A stretch of 64,000 nt of DNA from Cycloclasticus sp. 46_120_T64 (GTDB lineage Bacteria > Pseudomonadota > Gammaproteobacteria > Methylococcales > Cycloclasticaceae), in assembly GCA_002162695.1 (NCBI GenBank), contig MAAM01000006.1, positions 182,065 through 246,064 of the forward strand, in the 5' to 3' direction. Shown one piece after another: positions 24,475 through 33,588 of the stretch. Position 1 is the first letter of the stretch. Every line of letters starts with the position of its first letter. A program made the translations under genes and the position numbers. The notes under the pieces are model-generated. The model was not told the origin of the DNA, made no database searches, and saw only the letters and a list, made by a program, of their open reading frames with translations.

Positions 24475-24502
24475 TTGTTTTATCTCGGCTGAGATAAAAC
24501 AA
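24475..24502. terminator. Hairpin between convergent araC-type gene and kdsB
   Basis: Perfect 12-bp stem TTGTTTTATCTC / GAGATAAAACAA with a 4-nt loop in the gap between convergent genes. No clean T-run on either side, so a terminator role is likely from position only. Confidence 0.5.
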
Positions 24503-24547
24503 AACGTCATCTCAGCCTAAATTCAAGCAGACTGATTCCGTATCGCC

Positions 24548-25303
24548 CTAACTGAGTAAGGCGTTAACCCGATCTAAATCTTGCTGGGTGTCTATGCCTG
24601 CCGCCGGTGCCTTCGACACAGCGGGTACAAAAATACGTTCACCCATGTTCAATATGCGTAATTGCTCCAACGACTCTATTTGTTCTAATTGGCTAACCGG
24701 CCAAGTAATATAACGACGCAAAAAACTGGCGGTATAACTGTAAATGCCAATATGGCGAAAATGACTTGCTGTAGAATCAGCAGCCTTCGCCGGAAAACAA
24801 TCACGATCCCAAGGGATCGGCGCACGGCTGAAATACAAGGCATATTCTTGCTGGTCGCGTACCACCTTGACCGCATTCGGGTTGAAGACTTCCTCAACAT
24901 CATCGATTGGTGCGCAGAGGCTAGCCACTTGGGCAAGCTCTTGTTCAATCAATGCGCTAGCCGCCTTATGAATTAATTCTGGCGGAATTAATGGCTCATC
25001 ACCTTGGCAATTGACAATAACCGTGTCATCCGCCCACTGCAAAACATTGGCAACCTCGGTCAAACGTTCAGTGCCGCTATTATGTGATACCGAGGTCATC
25101 ACCGCATTAAACCCAGCCTGTTTAACACAGTCTAAGATACGCTGATCATCGGTCGCTACCACCACTTCTTCCGCACCCGCCAGTACGGCCTTTTCGCAAA
25201 CGTGCAAAATCATCGCCTTACCGGCTATCGGTAGCAGTGGCTTGCCCGGCAAGCGACTAGAGGCATACCGAGCAGGAATCACAACCTTATACGTTTTCTG
25301 CAT
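24548..25303 (-). CDS. kdsB: 3-deoxy-manno-octulosonate cytidylyltransferase
   Basis: A 251-residue cytidylyltransferase: YKVVIPARYASSRLPGKPL is the KdsB signature start, then MILHVCEKA, VVATDDQRI and NCQGDEPLIPPELI. It activates Kdo as CMP-Kdo for lipid A core assembly in the cytoplasm. It is the last gene of a minus-strand run exbB-exbD-lpxK-trm112-kdsB, one base after trm112. This order is conserved in many gammaproteobacteria. Confidence 0.96.
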   Translation of the reverse strand: MQKTYKVVIPARYASSRLPGKPLLPIAGKAMILHVCEKAVLAGAEEVVVATDDQRILDCVKQAGFNAVMTSVSHNSGTERLTEVANVLQWADDTVIVNCQGDEPLIPPELIHKAASALIEQELAQVASLCAPIDDVEEVFNPNAVKVVRDQQEYALYFSRAPIPWDRDCFPAKAADSTASHFRHIGIYSYTASFLRRYITWPVSQLEQIESLEQLRILNMGERIFVPAVSKAPAAGIDTQQDLDRVNALLS

Positions 25304-25304
25304 A

Positions 25305-25496
25305 TTATTTACGTAAACTATCCGTTTCGTCGCTGCTCATTTTCCGCGCCTGATCAATCAACATAATCGGAATATCATCACGCACGGTATAGGCCAAACG
25401 ACACGGGATACAGACGAGTTCTTGTTGCTGCTGCTGGTATTGCAAACCCGACTTACAAGCAGGGCAGGCCAAAATTTCCAGTAATTTTTTATCCAT
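25305..25496 (-). CDS. ycaR: Trm112-like zinc-ribbon protein (YcaR)
   Basis: A 63-residue protein: LLEILACPACKSGLQY, then LVCIPCRLAYTVRDDIPIML, the UPF0434/Trm112 pattern with two CxxC pairs. It overlaps lpxK by 8 nt and precedes kdsB by one base, its usual place. Trm112-like proteins act as small partners for other enzymes. The bacterial role is not settled. Confidence 0.92.
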   Translation of the reverse strand: MDKKLLEILACPACKSGLQYQQQQQELVCIPCRLAYTVRDDIPIMLIDQARKMSSDETDSLRK

Positions 25497-26487
25497 TTGT
25501 TTTCTCTTTTATCAATGCTAATAAGGACACGCTAAATTTTTCAGACATCGCCGCTTTAATCGGCACATACCAGTGTTTGTCACTGGCGATGGTGCTGCAC
25601 TTAACCGCGTCTTTTTCGGTCATTAACACCGTTTTATCGTCATCAAAACTAATGTCTTGCTGGCGGTATTTAAAATGATCCGGAAAAATATGCGAATCAA
25701 AGCGTAGACCAAACTTTTTCAGGTGGGCAAAAAAACGTGACGGGTTACCCAATCCAGCCAATGCGTGACAGGACTGCTGGCTAAACTCGCTTAGCGCTCG
25801 AGATTTAGAGGCATCCAGAATATTAACCGCCCGATCACCTTCGACCCGCAACGGAAATTCATTGTTATTCGCCAAACCATTACAAACGATAAGGTCGGCC
25901 GTTTGCAGACGACTCACTGGCTCACGCAATGGGCCTGCTGGCAGTAAATAGCCATTACCCTGCCGGCGTTCACCGTCAACTAAAACAATTTCAATATCGC
26001 GCTGTAACGCATAATGCTGCAAACCATCGTCAGAAATAATAATATTACAGCCGTGGTGATCGATTAACGCTTGCGCACTATCGGCGCGTACCGGTCCCAC
26101 CGCAACGGGGCAGTTTGTCCGTGCGGCCAATATTTTCGCCTCATCACCCACCACTCTGGCGTCACTATCGGCCCTGACTTGTTGCGGCCAACTCGAGGCG
26201 ATTCCACCATACCCTCGGCTTATAACCCCCGGCGAATAACCCGCTTTTTTCAGCAGTTCGGCTAGCCAGATCACCAACGGTGTTTTTCCCGTACCGCCCA
26301 CGGTTATATTGCCGACAATGATCACCGGCACCGATAAACGGGTGGATTTCAGGTAGCCTTTTTTATACAGATAAGCGCGTAATTTAATGACCACAGCAAA
26401 TAACCAAGACAGCGGTACAAATAACAACGCCACGACGCGTTTGCCATACCACATGCTATCAAAAAAATGATTCAGCTTATGACTCAT
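25489..26487 (-). CDS. lpxK: Tetraacyldisaccharide 4'-kinase
   Basis: A 332-residue membrane-bound kinase. An N-terminal hydrophobic anchor (VVALLFVPLSWLFAVVIKL) is followed by VPVIIVGNITVGGTGKTPLV, whose GGTGKT is the P-loop, then GVISRGYGG, VGDEAKILA and IISDDGLQHYAL. It phosphorylates the lipid A disaccharide to lipid IVA at the inner membrane. It is encoded between exbD (17-nt gap) and trm112 (8-nt overlap). Confidence 0.96.
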   Translation of the reverse strand: MSHKLNHFFDSMWYGKRVVALLFVPLSWLFAVVIKLRAYLYKKGYLKSTRLSVPVIIVGNITVGGTGKTPLVIWLAELLKKAGYSPGVISRGYGGIASSWPQQVRADSDARVVGDEAKILAARTNCPVAVGPVRADSAQALIDHHGCNIIISDDGLQHYALQRDIEIVLVDGERRQGNGYLLPAGPLREPVSRLQTADLIVCNGLANNNEFPLRVEGDRAVNILDASKSRALSEFSQQSCHALAGLGNPSRFFAHLKKFGLRFDSHIFPDHFKYRQQDISFDDDKTVLMTEKDAVKCSTIASDKHWYVPIKAAMSEKFSVSLLALIKEKTNG

Positions 26488-26504
26488 GGAAGCGGTCTAC
26501 CGGC

Positions 26505-26924
26505 TTATTCAGTTGACGCTGGCTGATTCGCCGCAAAGGTAATATTAACGAAGCCCAATTGCCCCGCCGCATCCAATACGCTGATCACCGCTTGGTGGGT
26601 TGCTTTACCATCGGCACTAATTAATAACAGCGGTTCTTTATTGTCGCCAGCCGCCTGTCTAAGCGCTTTTTTAATGGTATCCAAACCTGAGTTCACCAGC
26701 TCTTTTTCATTGATGAAAAAGTGGCTGCGTGCATCAATGCTAATTTCTAACGGTTTATCCAGTTTTTTCTGTTCACCCGAGGCCTGTGGCAACTCAATCT
26801 TTAATTGGGTTTCTCGATCAAAGGTGGTAGTCACCATGAAAAAGATTAACAATAAAAAAACCACATCAATCAAGGGGGTTAGGTTGAGATCGAACTCGAC
26901 TTTATTCTTTTTCCTAAAGTTCAT
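26505..26924 (-). CDS. exbD: ExbD/TolR family protein
   Basis: 139 residues: a short cytoplasmic N-terminus, one membrane span in NLTPLIDVVFLLLIFFMVTT with the conserved membrane Asp, and a periplasmic domain ending in HQAVISVLDAAGQLGFVNITFA. With the ExbB-like protein encoded 4 nt upstream it forms a proton-driven motor. In this lpxK-linked location the pair could energise TonB-type uptake or lipid transport. Two TonB receptors occur elsewhere in the window. Confidence 0.93.
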   Translation of the reverse strand: MNFRKKNKVEFDLNLTPLIDVVFLLLIFFMVTTTFDRETQLKIELPQASGEQKKLDKPLEISIDARSHFFINEKELVNSGLDTIKKALRQAAGDNKEPLLLISADGKATHQAVISVLDAAGQLGFVNITFAANQPASTE

Positions 26925-26928
26925 GCTC

Positions 26929-27537
26929 TTACTCGCGGTCCCCGTGCATCATCTCAATCATTTTGACCGCTTCGTCTTCCATTTTAATCACCAAACCATC
27001 AATTCGGCCGGTGAAATAACGGTAAAACATTAAACTCGGAATCGCCACGGTCAAGCCTGAAGCGGTAGTGATGAGTGCCTGTGAGATGCCGCCCGCTAAC
27101 ACACTCGGGTCACCGACCCCGTGCGAAACAATTGCAGCAAAAACATCAATCATTCCCAGCACGGTGCCCAATAAACCCAATAAAGGGGTAATCGATGCGA
27201 TGGTACCGAGTGTATTGAGGAATCGTTCCAGTTCGTGCACCACTTGTCGCCCGGCTTCTTCGACACTTTCTTTCATGATCTCGCGCCCATGCGCCGCATT
27301 GCTAATACCCGCCGCAAGCACTCGCCCCAAAGGCGAACTTTGCGCCAAGGTCTGCACCTTGTTTTTATCTAAATGCCCCGCTTTATGCATTTTCCAAACC
27401 GACGTTAACAATTGGTTAGGCAAGATCTTCTCACTGCCCAAAGACCAAAAACGCTCCGCGATAATCGCTAAAGAAACAACCGAGCAGGTAATAATAGGCA
27501 GCATCAACCAGCCACCTTGTTCTAAAATTTCAAGCAC
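26929..27537 (-). CDS. exbB: MotA/TolQ/ExbB proton channel protein
   Basis: 202 residues with three membrane spans: MLPIITCSVVSLAIIAERFW at the N-terminus, then TLGTIASITPLLGLLGTVLGMIDVF and SQALITTASGLTVAIPSLMFY. The last two hold the small and hydroxylated residues typical of the proton path. It pairs with ExbD encoded 4 nt later. It heads the run that continues to kdsB; the comEC gene lies about 90 bp upstream on the same strand. Confidence 0.93.
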   Translation of the reverse strand: MLEILEQGGWLMLPIITCSVVSLAIIAERFWSLGSEKILPNQLLTSVWKMHKAGHLDKNKVQTLAQSSPLGRVLAAGISNAAHGREIMKESVEEAGRQVVHELERFLNTLGTIASITPLLGLLGTVLGMIDVFAAIVSHGVGDPSVLAGGISQALITTASGLTVAIPSLMFYRYFTGRIDGLVIKMEDEAVKMIEMMHGDRE

Positions 27538-27628
27538 AATAGCCTCTATTCAACATAATTCACAGTGCGCTCATATTACTTCATTTTCAGCCTATCAGCA
27601 CCTACTCAACACCGCTTTAAGTAGCGTT

Positions 27629-29905
27629 TTATTCATCCCAAGACCAAAACATCGAATGCTGACGTCGGAAACTGTCTATCTCAAGCCGTTTATGCTGCAG
27701 AAAAGCCACTTCAATTGCGCCGTCTCGCCCCGTATTAAAACCCTCGATAGCACGTTGCTGATAACGGTCCACGACCTCGGCTTTAGGGAAAGCGAACTTA
27801 TTTCTATAACCACTGGCAAATAATACATAACGCGGTTTCACCGCATCAATAAACGCAGCGCCTGACGAGGTTTTACTGCCATGGTGTGGGGCAATTAATA
27901 CATCCGCGCTGAGTTGATCGGCAGAGTACTGTAATAAGGATTGTTCCGCCTCGCGTTCGATATCCGCTGGCATTAATAAGCTTCCATTCGGCGAACTCAC
28001 TTTCAACACACAGGAACCATTATTACCCTCGAACACCGAACCTATACTCGGTGAGATGAATTCAAACACCACCCCATCCCAGCGCCAAACCTGCCCCTGC
28101 TGACAAGCTATAGCTGGGTAGGCGCTGAACATGTCCGGTACACTGGTATATAGCTTGCTGACCGATAAACCGTTAAGTACCGTGTGTGCGCCGCCTGCGT
28201 GATCATTATCAGCATGGCTGATCACTAGGGCATCGAGCCGCTTTACCCCCTCGCCTTTTAAATAAGGCATCACCACCGATGAGGCCAAGTCTTTACCATC
28301 ACCGTAACTAGCGCCGGTATCAAACAATAAACTATGTTTCGCGGTATGCACCACCGCCGACAAACCTTGACCGACATCCAGTAATAACAGCCTAAACTCA
28401 CCATCCTGTAAGGGTGTTGATTGCTGCGGCCAAAATAACGGCAGAAAAAGCGCGCACGCCACCGGTTTCGCAATAAACCCCCTCGGTAATAACAGCAGGA
28501 AGCTCCCCACTAAGGCCATCAGAACCACCCAAACAGGCACCTCGCTAACATAGACACTGGCCAGCTCAACGTCCGCCAAATAGCTTAAAACATCCCATTG
28601 ATAGCCCAATAAGTAATCAGCCAGCAGTAACACCTGTGTCGCTAAGGTATCATTCAATAACGACAGCAACATCGCCAATAACAATAAGGGCACAATCACA
28701 AAACTGGCCCAAGGTACCGCTAAGGCATTCGCCAACGGTGCGACCAGTGATATCTGCTGAAAGAAATAAACCAATAAGGGTAATAAACCCAGCGCCAGCC
28801 AGAACTGAATTTTTAGTAACTGAATAAACCATGGTGGACGCTGCATTCGACCCACAAAGGCCAAAATAATCACCGCCACCGCGGCAAATGATAACCAAAA
28901 ACTCACCGACATCGGTGCCAAGGGGTCGTACAGCAGCACCCCAACCAAGGCCAAAGAAATAATATGGAACGCGCTATAGTGCCGCTGCCAATATACCCCC
29001 GCTAACACCAAACCCAACATCAGCAAAGCGCGCTGAGTTGGCAGAGAAAAACCCGCCAGCGCCGCATAGAGTGCCGCCACCATAAAACTAGACGATAGCG
29101 CCAACGGTATCGTATAACGGCTAAATCTCTCGCTACGAATCGTTAAATAAGACACCAGCATAAACAGCAACCCTGCCACCAAGCCGATATGCAAACCGGA
29201 TATAGCGATCAGGTGCGACGTTCCCGTAGCCTGAAAAACCCGCCATTGTTGTTGAGTAATAGCACTGCGATCACCCACCACCAAGGCCTTGACCAACGCA
29301 AGCTGTGGCGCACCGGCCAGCGAACGTTCTAGGTAATCCTTTATCGATTGCCGCCAAGACGCCAACGACCAAGCGCTGGCCAGCGCAATACGCTTATTAT
29401 CCGAGCTGTTGCGCACATAACCCGTCGCACCTATTTGTTGCTGGAACAACCACTTTTCATAATCGAAACCATGCGGGTTAGCCAACCCATGTGGCCGTTT
29501 CAACTTCACCAATAACTGCCAAGTATCCCCTGAACGTAAGGTTTCAGCGCTGCCATACCAATTCAAACGAACCCTCTTCGGGAAACCAGCAATAGCCGAC
29601 GTCGGCTGGAATAGAAAGCGCGTCACTCGAGCATTTTGAAGCGGCAAGTCCAGTACCTCTCCGACCAACAATATTTCCTGCCCTTCTAGTTCGTTGGATA
29701 GCCGGTGTTCGGATAATGAAACCGCGTAGAACGCAGCCCATAGCAGGCCTAATACATATAAGCTCAAGTAGCGCGCAGGCTTGTACAAGCCAACGAGCAA
29801 AATCAGCATGAGCCAGAGCACCTTATTTTCGGGTATTACAGTGAAGCATTGTAAGGACAATATGCCCGCACAAAAAAACCCCGCCATTTTCTGGAAATTA
29901 TTCAT
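27629..29905 (-). CDS. comEC: DNA internalisation protein ComEC/Rec2
   Basis: A 758-residue protein with three parts: an N-terminal DUF4131-like region with an OB-type segment (GQEILLVGEVLDLPLQNARVT), a polytopic Competence domain (HLIAISGLHIGLVAGLL, LPTQRALLMLGLVLAGVYW) and a C-terminal metallo-beta-lactamase-like domain (LLDVGQGLSAVV, ISHADNDHAGGA, LIAPHHGSKTSSG). It forms the inner-membrane channel for single-strand DNA in natural transformation and may degrade the other strand. Full length and intact, so competence is plausible if the pilus genes exist. Confidence 0.94.
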   Translation of the reverse strand: MNNFQKMAGFFCAGILSLQCFTVIPENKVLWLMLILLVGLYKPARYLSLYVLGLLWAAFYAVSLSEHRLSNELEGQEILLVGEVLDLPLQNARVTRFLFQPTSAIAGFPKRVRLNWYGSAETLRSGDTWQLLVKLKRPHGLANPHGFDYEKWLFQQQIGATGYVRNSSDNKRIALASAWSLASWRQSIKDYLERSLAGAPQLALVKALVVGDRSAITQQQWRVFQATGTSHLIAISGLHIGLVAGLLFMLVSYLTIRSERFSRYTIPLALSSSFMVAALYAALAGFSLPTQRALLMLGLVLAGVYWQRHYSAFHIISLALVGVLLYDPLAPMSVSFWLSFAAVAVIILAFVGRMQRPPWFIQLLKIQFWLALGLLPLLVYFFQQISLVAPLANALAVPWASFVIVPLLLLAMLLSLLNDTLATQVLLLADYLLGYQWDVLSYLADVELASVYVSEVPVWVVLMALVGSFLLLLPRGFIAKPVACALFLPLFWPQQSTPLQDGEFRLLLLDVGQGLSAVVHTAKHSLLFDTGASYGDGKDLASSVVMPYLKGEGVKRLDALVISHADNDHAGGAHTVLNGLSVSKLYTSVPDMFSAYPAIACQQGQVWRWDGVVFEFISPSIGSVFEGNNGSCVLKVSSPNGSLLMPADIEREAEQSLLQYSADQLSADVLIAPHHGSKTSSGAAFIDAVKPRYVLFASGYRNKFAFPKAEVVDRYQQRAIEGFNTGRDGAIEVAFLQHKRLEIDSFRRQHSMFWSWDE

Positions 29906-29954
29906 TTAGCCGCTTCCCTGCTCTGCTACACTAACCAAAAAACCACCCGACTGT

Positions 29955-30473
29955 ATGCCGAAACGAATCATAAAAAAATATTTCCCTGATCCAAAAACAA
30001 TCAAGGAACACAAACACTTACAAGTGTTTGGCAGTCTGTTGCACGATCAAAACCTATGGCATTTAAACCGCCGTTCCTTTGCGGGTGCCATCGCTACCGG
30101 CTTATTTATCGCCTTTATTCCACTGCCGACACAAATGATCATTGCCGCCGCTGCGGCCATCATCTTACGCGTCAACCTACCGATTTCGGTGGCCACCGTA
30201 TGGGTAACCAACCCCATCACCATGCCGCCGATGTTTTATGCCGCTTACTGGTTAGGGGCTACTTTAATGGATATTCCACCCGATAGCCAAGCGTTTGAGT
30301 TTTCAGTCGAAGCACTGATGTCCAGCCTCGGCACGAACTGGCAACCCTTTTTACTGGGCTGTTTAGTGTTAGGCCTGATATCTGCCGCACTGGGTTACGC
30401 CTTGGCGCGTGGGGTCTGGCGCTGGATCGTGGTGAAGAAGTGGTCATTACGGCGACAAAAAAATAAAACCTAA
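29955..30473 (+). CDS. DUF2062 membrane protein
   Basis: 172 residues: a basic N-terminus (MPKRIIKKYFPDPKTIKEH), then LWHLNRRSFAGAIATGLFIAFIPLPTQMIIA and VTNPITMPPMFYAAYWLGA, the DUF2062 motifs, and a last membrane span near LLGCLVLGLISAALGYAL. It is divergent from comEC across 49 bp, the arrangement seen in Pseudomonas-like genomes. Function unknown; predicted inner membrane. Confidence 0.9.
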   Translation: MPKRIIKKYFPDPKTIKEHKHLQVFGSLLHDQNLWHLNRRSFAGAIATGLFIAFIPLPTQMIIAAAAAIILRVNLPISVATVWVTNPITMPPMFYAAYWLGATLMDIPPDSQAFEFSVEALMSSLGTNWQPFLLGCLVLGLISAALGYALARGVWRWIVVKKWSLRRQKNKT

Positions 30474-30478
30474 ACGCC

Positions 30479-30870
30479 TTAAATCACTTTCGAAAAGCGG
30501 GCCACCTTCTGTGCTGAATAACGATCAAATAGCATGCAGATATTGCGAATCAATAAACGCCCAGCCGGCTTAACAACAATATCTTGCGGCGACATCGTTA
30601 ATAAACCATCTTGCTGCATGACACCCAACTGCTGAAGCGCATCGGCAAAATATGCAGTAAAAACAATGTCATATTTTTGTTCAATAGCTTGCTAATTCAG
30701 CTCAAAATGACACATCAGCTGGCTAATAATAGCCCCGCGCAATTTATCATCCGCATTGAGCAACATCCCTTTGAACACGGCTAAGTGATCTTTTTCAATG
30801 AACTCTGATACTGACCCAATTGTTTAATATTTTGTATATAAGCATCACCCAGAGGTACATGAGGGCGATT
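30479..30870 (-). pseudogene. hemN: hemN remnant (oxygen-independent coproporphyrinogen III oxidase, C-terminal part)
   Basis: Translating the minus strand gives a recognisable HemN C-terminus: FKGMLLNADDKLRGAII, SQLMCHFEL, YFADALQQLGVMQQDGL and the diagnostic GRLLIRNICMLFDRY, ending at a TAA (30479-30481). It is broken by an in-frame TAG at 30692-30694 and by a frameshift near the A-run at about 30791-30795. Upstream of the shift QNIKQLGQYQ reads in another frame. The radical-SAM N-terminal domain is absent. This is a decayed fragment between DUF2062 and lolD. Confidence 0.85.
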
Positions 30871-30956
30871 GAAGAGATCCCTGCCATTAAAAAAAAGGAT
30901 CTAAAACCGATCTTCAATACCGCTAATTCACCTGTACCCAACATGGCCTATACCTT

Positions 30957-31637
30957 CTATGCTTGCAAACAACCATCATCAAGCATACGTACGCTGTCCA
31001 TTTTCGCGGCCAATTGTGCGTCATGCGTGACCAACAATAAACTAATATTAAAACGTTGATTTAACGACAGCATTAGTTCATAAATTTGTTCCGCCGTTTT
31101 TTTATCTAAATTTCCGGTCGGCTCATCGGCCAACACACATTTCGGTTTAGTGACTAGCGCACGGGCAATCGCCACGCGTTGCCGTTCACCACCCGAGAGT
31201 TCACTAAAACGGTGCTCTATTCGATGCTTCAAACCTACCGCATCGAGCATTTCAAAGGCCTGTTGTTTGGCTGAAGCCACGCTTTCCCCCGCAATCAATA
31301 AGGGCATAGCAACATTTTCTAGTGCGCTAAACTCGGCCAATAAATGATGGAACTGATAGACGAAACCCAGGCATTTATTCCTTAACGCCGACAGTTTTGC
31401 CTCTTTCAGCTCACTTAGCTCATACCCATCCATCACCACCGAGCCTGCGCTGGGTTTATCTAAGCCGCCGAGCAATTGCAATAGAGTGCTCTTGCCCGAA
31501 CCCGAGGTTCCCATAATGGCCAAGCGCTCGCCCTGTTTAAGCTCTAAATCAACGCCCTGCAATACTGGCACTAATAAACCTTTTTCGCCAAAGGTCTTAC
31601 TCAAACCGGTACAACTCAAAATAACCGAGTTACTCAT
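30957..31637 (-). CDS. lolD: Lipoprotein-releasing ABC transporter ATP-binding protein
   Basis: A 226-residue ABC ATPase: Walker A GTSGSGKSTLLQLLGGLD, signature LSGGERQRVAIARALV and Walker B CVLADEPTGNLD. FVYQFHHLLAEFSALENVAMPLLI is typical of the LolD/MacB branch. It powers release of outer-membrane lipoproteins from the inner membrane to LolA. It overlaps the permease gene by 8 nt. No second permease follows; the hemN remnant occupies that place. Confidence 0.95.
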   Translation of the reverse strand: MSNSVILSCTGLSKTFGEKGLLVPVLQGVDLELKQGERLAIMGTSGSGKSTLLQLLGGLDKPSAGSVVMDGYELSELKEAKLSALRNKCLGFVYQFHHLLAEFSALENVAMPLLIAGESVASAKQQAFEMLDAVGLKHRIEHRFSELSGGERQRVAIARALVTKPKCVLADEPTGNLDKKTAEQIYELMLSLNQRFNISLLLVTHDAQLAAKMDSVRMLDDGCLQA

Positions 31638-32877
31638 AACGCAAGGCCTCCGCAGGATTCACACGGGATGCTTGCCATGCTGGATAAATTGTTGAAATAA
31701 GCGATAACACAAAGGAGTAGATGGCAATCGTACTGACATCTGAACTGTCTAATTTTGAAGGTAAATCACTAATATAATAAATATCTGCGGGTAGGAACTG
31801 CACCTGAAAGAAGTGTTCTATCGCCGGCACGATTGTTTCAACATTGAGCGCCAAAGCCACCCCGGCTATCACCCCGACGACCGTGCCGATTAAACCGATC
31901 AGAATACCTTGCACCATAAATACCGCCATCACCGAGCGTGGGGTAAAACCTAGGGTACGTAAAATAGCTATTTCTGAACGTTTATCGGTCACCACCATCA
32001 CCAAGGTAGACACTATATTAAATGCCGCTACTGCAACGATTAACATCAAAATAATAAACATCACCCGCTTTTCCGTCTTGATCGCTTTAAAGAAATTTCG
32101 GTGCTCCATGGTCCAATTAGAAAGTCGATAATTCGGGCTGAGCAGCCTCGCCATATCCCGCGTGACTGTAGGCGCTTTAAATAAGTCGTCTAATTTAAAA
32201 CGAATCCCCGTCACCCCGTTATTTAACCGCAATAACTTGGAACCGTCATTGATATGGATCAAGGCGAGGTTACGATCATACTCATACATGCCCACCTCAA
32301 ATACCCCGCGCACGGTGAAACGCTTCAACCGCGGTAAAATGCCGGCAGGCGTTGGCGTCACTTGCGGGGTGATGACAGTAACTTTATCCCCCAGCGTTAC
32401 GCCTAGGAAACGCGCTAGCTCAGACCCCAAGACAATACCAAAATCACTCGCCTGCAATGACTGCAACTGACCTTGCAACATATTTTGTTGAATATCCGAC
32501 ACCGCGCCTTCACGCTCGGGCAATATACCGCGCAACAAGCTACCACTGACCCGCTGGTTAGCGCTCAGCATCACTTCGGCTCTGACAAACGGTGCCCAAC
32601 CAATCACCGAATCCACCTGACTGAAAGACTCACCCAATTCGGGCCAGTCTTGCAGAGCATTCTGATACTCAGAGACCGTCACGTGCGAGGCCATGCCCAG
32701 AATTTTTTCGCGTAACTGGGCTTCGAAACCATTCATCACCGATAACACAGTAATCAGCGCCATCACCCCCAGCGCAATACCGAGCATCGAGGTCATGCTA
32801 ATAAATGAGATAAACCCAGAGCGCTGTTTCGCTCGGGTGTAACGTAATCCTATAAAAATTTCTAGTGGTCTAAACAT
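31630..32877 (-). CDS. lolC: Lipoprotein-releasing ABC transporter permease LolC/LolE family
   Basis: A 415-residue permease with four membrane spans: one at the N-terminus (SFISMTSMLGIALGVMALITVLSVMNGFE) and three at the C-terminus (including FIILMLIVAVAAFNIVSTLVM and FSFVLSLISTIYPAWQASRV-type sequence). A large periplasmic domain lies between. FIGLRYTRAKQRSGFISFIS is the family start. It works with LolD. As only one permease is encoded here it may act as a homodimer (LolF-like) or pair with a LolE encoded elsewhere. Confidence 0.93.
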   Translation of the reverse strand: MFRPLEIFIGLRYTRAKQRSGFISFISMTSMLGIALGVMALITVLSVMNGFEAQLREKILGMASHVTVSEYQNALQDWPELGESFSQVDSVIGWAPFVRAEVMLSANQRVSGSLLRGILPEREGAVSDIQQNMLQGQLQSLQASDFGIVLGSELARFLGVTLGDKVTVITPQVTPTPAGILPRLKRFTVRGVFEVGMYEYDRNLALIHINDGSKLLRLNNGVTGIRFKLDDLFKAPTVTRDMARLLSPNYRLSNWTMEHRNFFKAIKTEKRVMFIILMLIVAVAAFNIVSTLVMVVTDKRSEIAILRTLGFTPRSVMAVFMVQGILIGLIGTVVGVIAGVALALNVETIVPAIEHFFQVQFLPADIYYISDLPSKLDSSDVSTIAIYSFVLSLISTIYPAWQASRVNPAEALRYE

Positions 32878-32993
32878 AGCGGAGAATTAGAGCATAAATT
32901 AGTACTTTTAACCGCTATAAACTAACAATAGAATGTTACCAGCAGGGGTAAAGCTGCTATATTTAGCAAAAATACTGTCGCTGGAGACACTTA

Positions 32994-33296
32994 ATGAAGT
33001 TCAATACAATTTTTTTAGCGACGCTATTATGCGGCGCATCCTTTAGCCTCAGTGCCGATGTATTATTAATTGATGTCCTTAACAAGGAACCTGTCAATTC
33101 CGCCACCGGCATCCTCCGCCCGGTGAACGGACAATCGATGGAACAAGTCCGTACGCAATATGGAGAGCCTGATAAAACCTATGCTGCCGTTGGCAAACCA
33201 CCGATTACACGCTGGAACTATGATCAATTTTCAGTTTACTTTGAACATCAATTGGTTATTCACAGTGTAATTCACAAACCCGCCAAAGCCCCTTAA
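32994..33296 (+). CDS. Small secreted protein of unknown function
   Basis: 100 residues with a signal peptide (MKFNTIFLATLLCGASFSLSA). The mature part has GQSMEQVRTQYGEPDKTYAAVGKPPITRWNYDQFSVYFE. The SMEQVRxxYGxP segment followed by a W-x-Y strand resembles the SmpA/OmlA (BamE-like) fold pattern, in which a short helix precedes a small sheet, but there is no lipobox. It has no co-directional neighbour within 250 bp. Function unknown; periplasmic by prediction. Confidence 0.75.
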   Translation: MKFNTIFLATLLCGASFSLSADVLLIDVLNKEPVNSATGILRPVNGQSMEQVRTQYGEPDKTYAAVGKPPITRWNYDQFSVYFEHQLVIHSVIHKPAKAP

Positions 33297-33588
33297 GCCA
33301 TTTATTCAACGAAGTAATCTGCCTTCGTTTGAAGATAACAACGTTTTTTTTGCGATGACTATCTGCCGTCCCCCGTAGCTAAAAAGCTACCGACTACCGA
33401 AACCAGCTTATAAGCCAGCGCCCACTTAAAGTCGGCGTGTAAAGCGAGTTCGTAGGTTTTTCCAACGTTAGCTGCGTTTAAGAGCCGAATAAGTAATAGC
33501 AACTACTCCTGATTTTATTCATTTGCCCATATGACCACGTTTCGCTTTATGAGAAAATACGCTTTTCTGTTTTTAGCTAAAGCACCGT

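Noticed and set aside
27068-27823. 251-codon plus-strand open frame antisense to exbB and the end of comEC.
   Set aside because: Spans two real genes and their gap; no family features.
33297-33588. Gap before mfd searched for a small RNA or gene; contains GTAGCTAAAAAGCTAC.
   Set aside because: Only a tiny hairpin and no promoter/terminator pair; nothing supportable.
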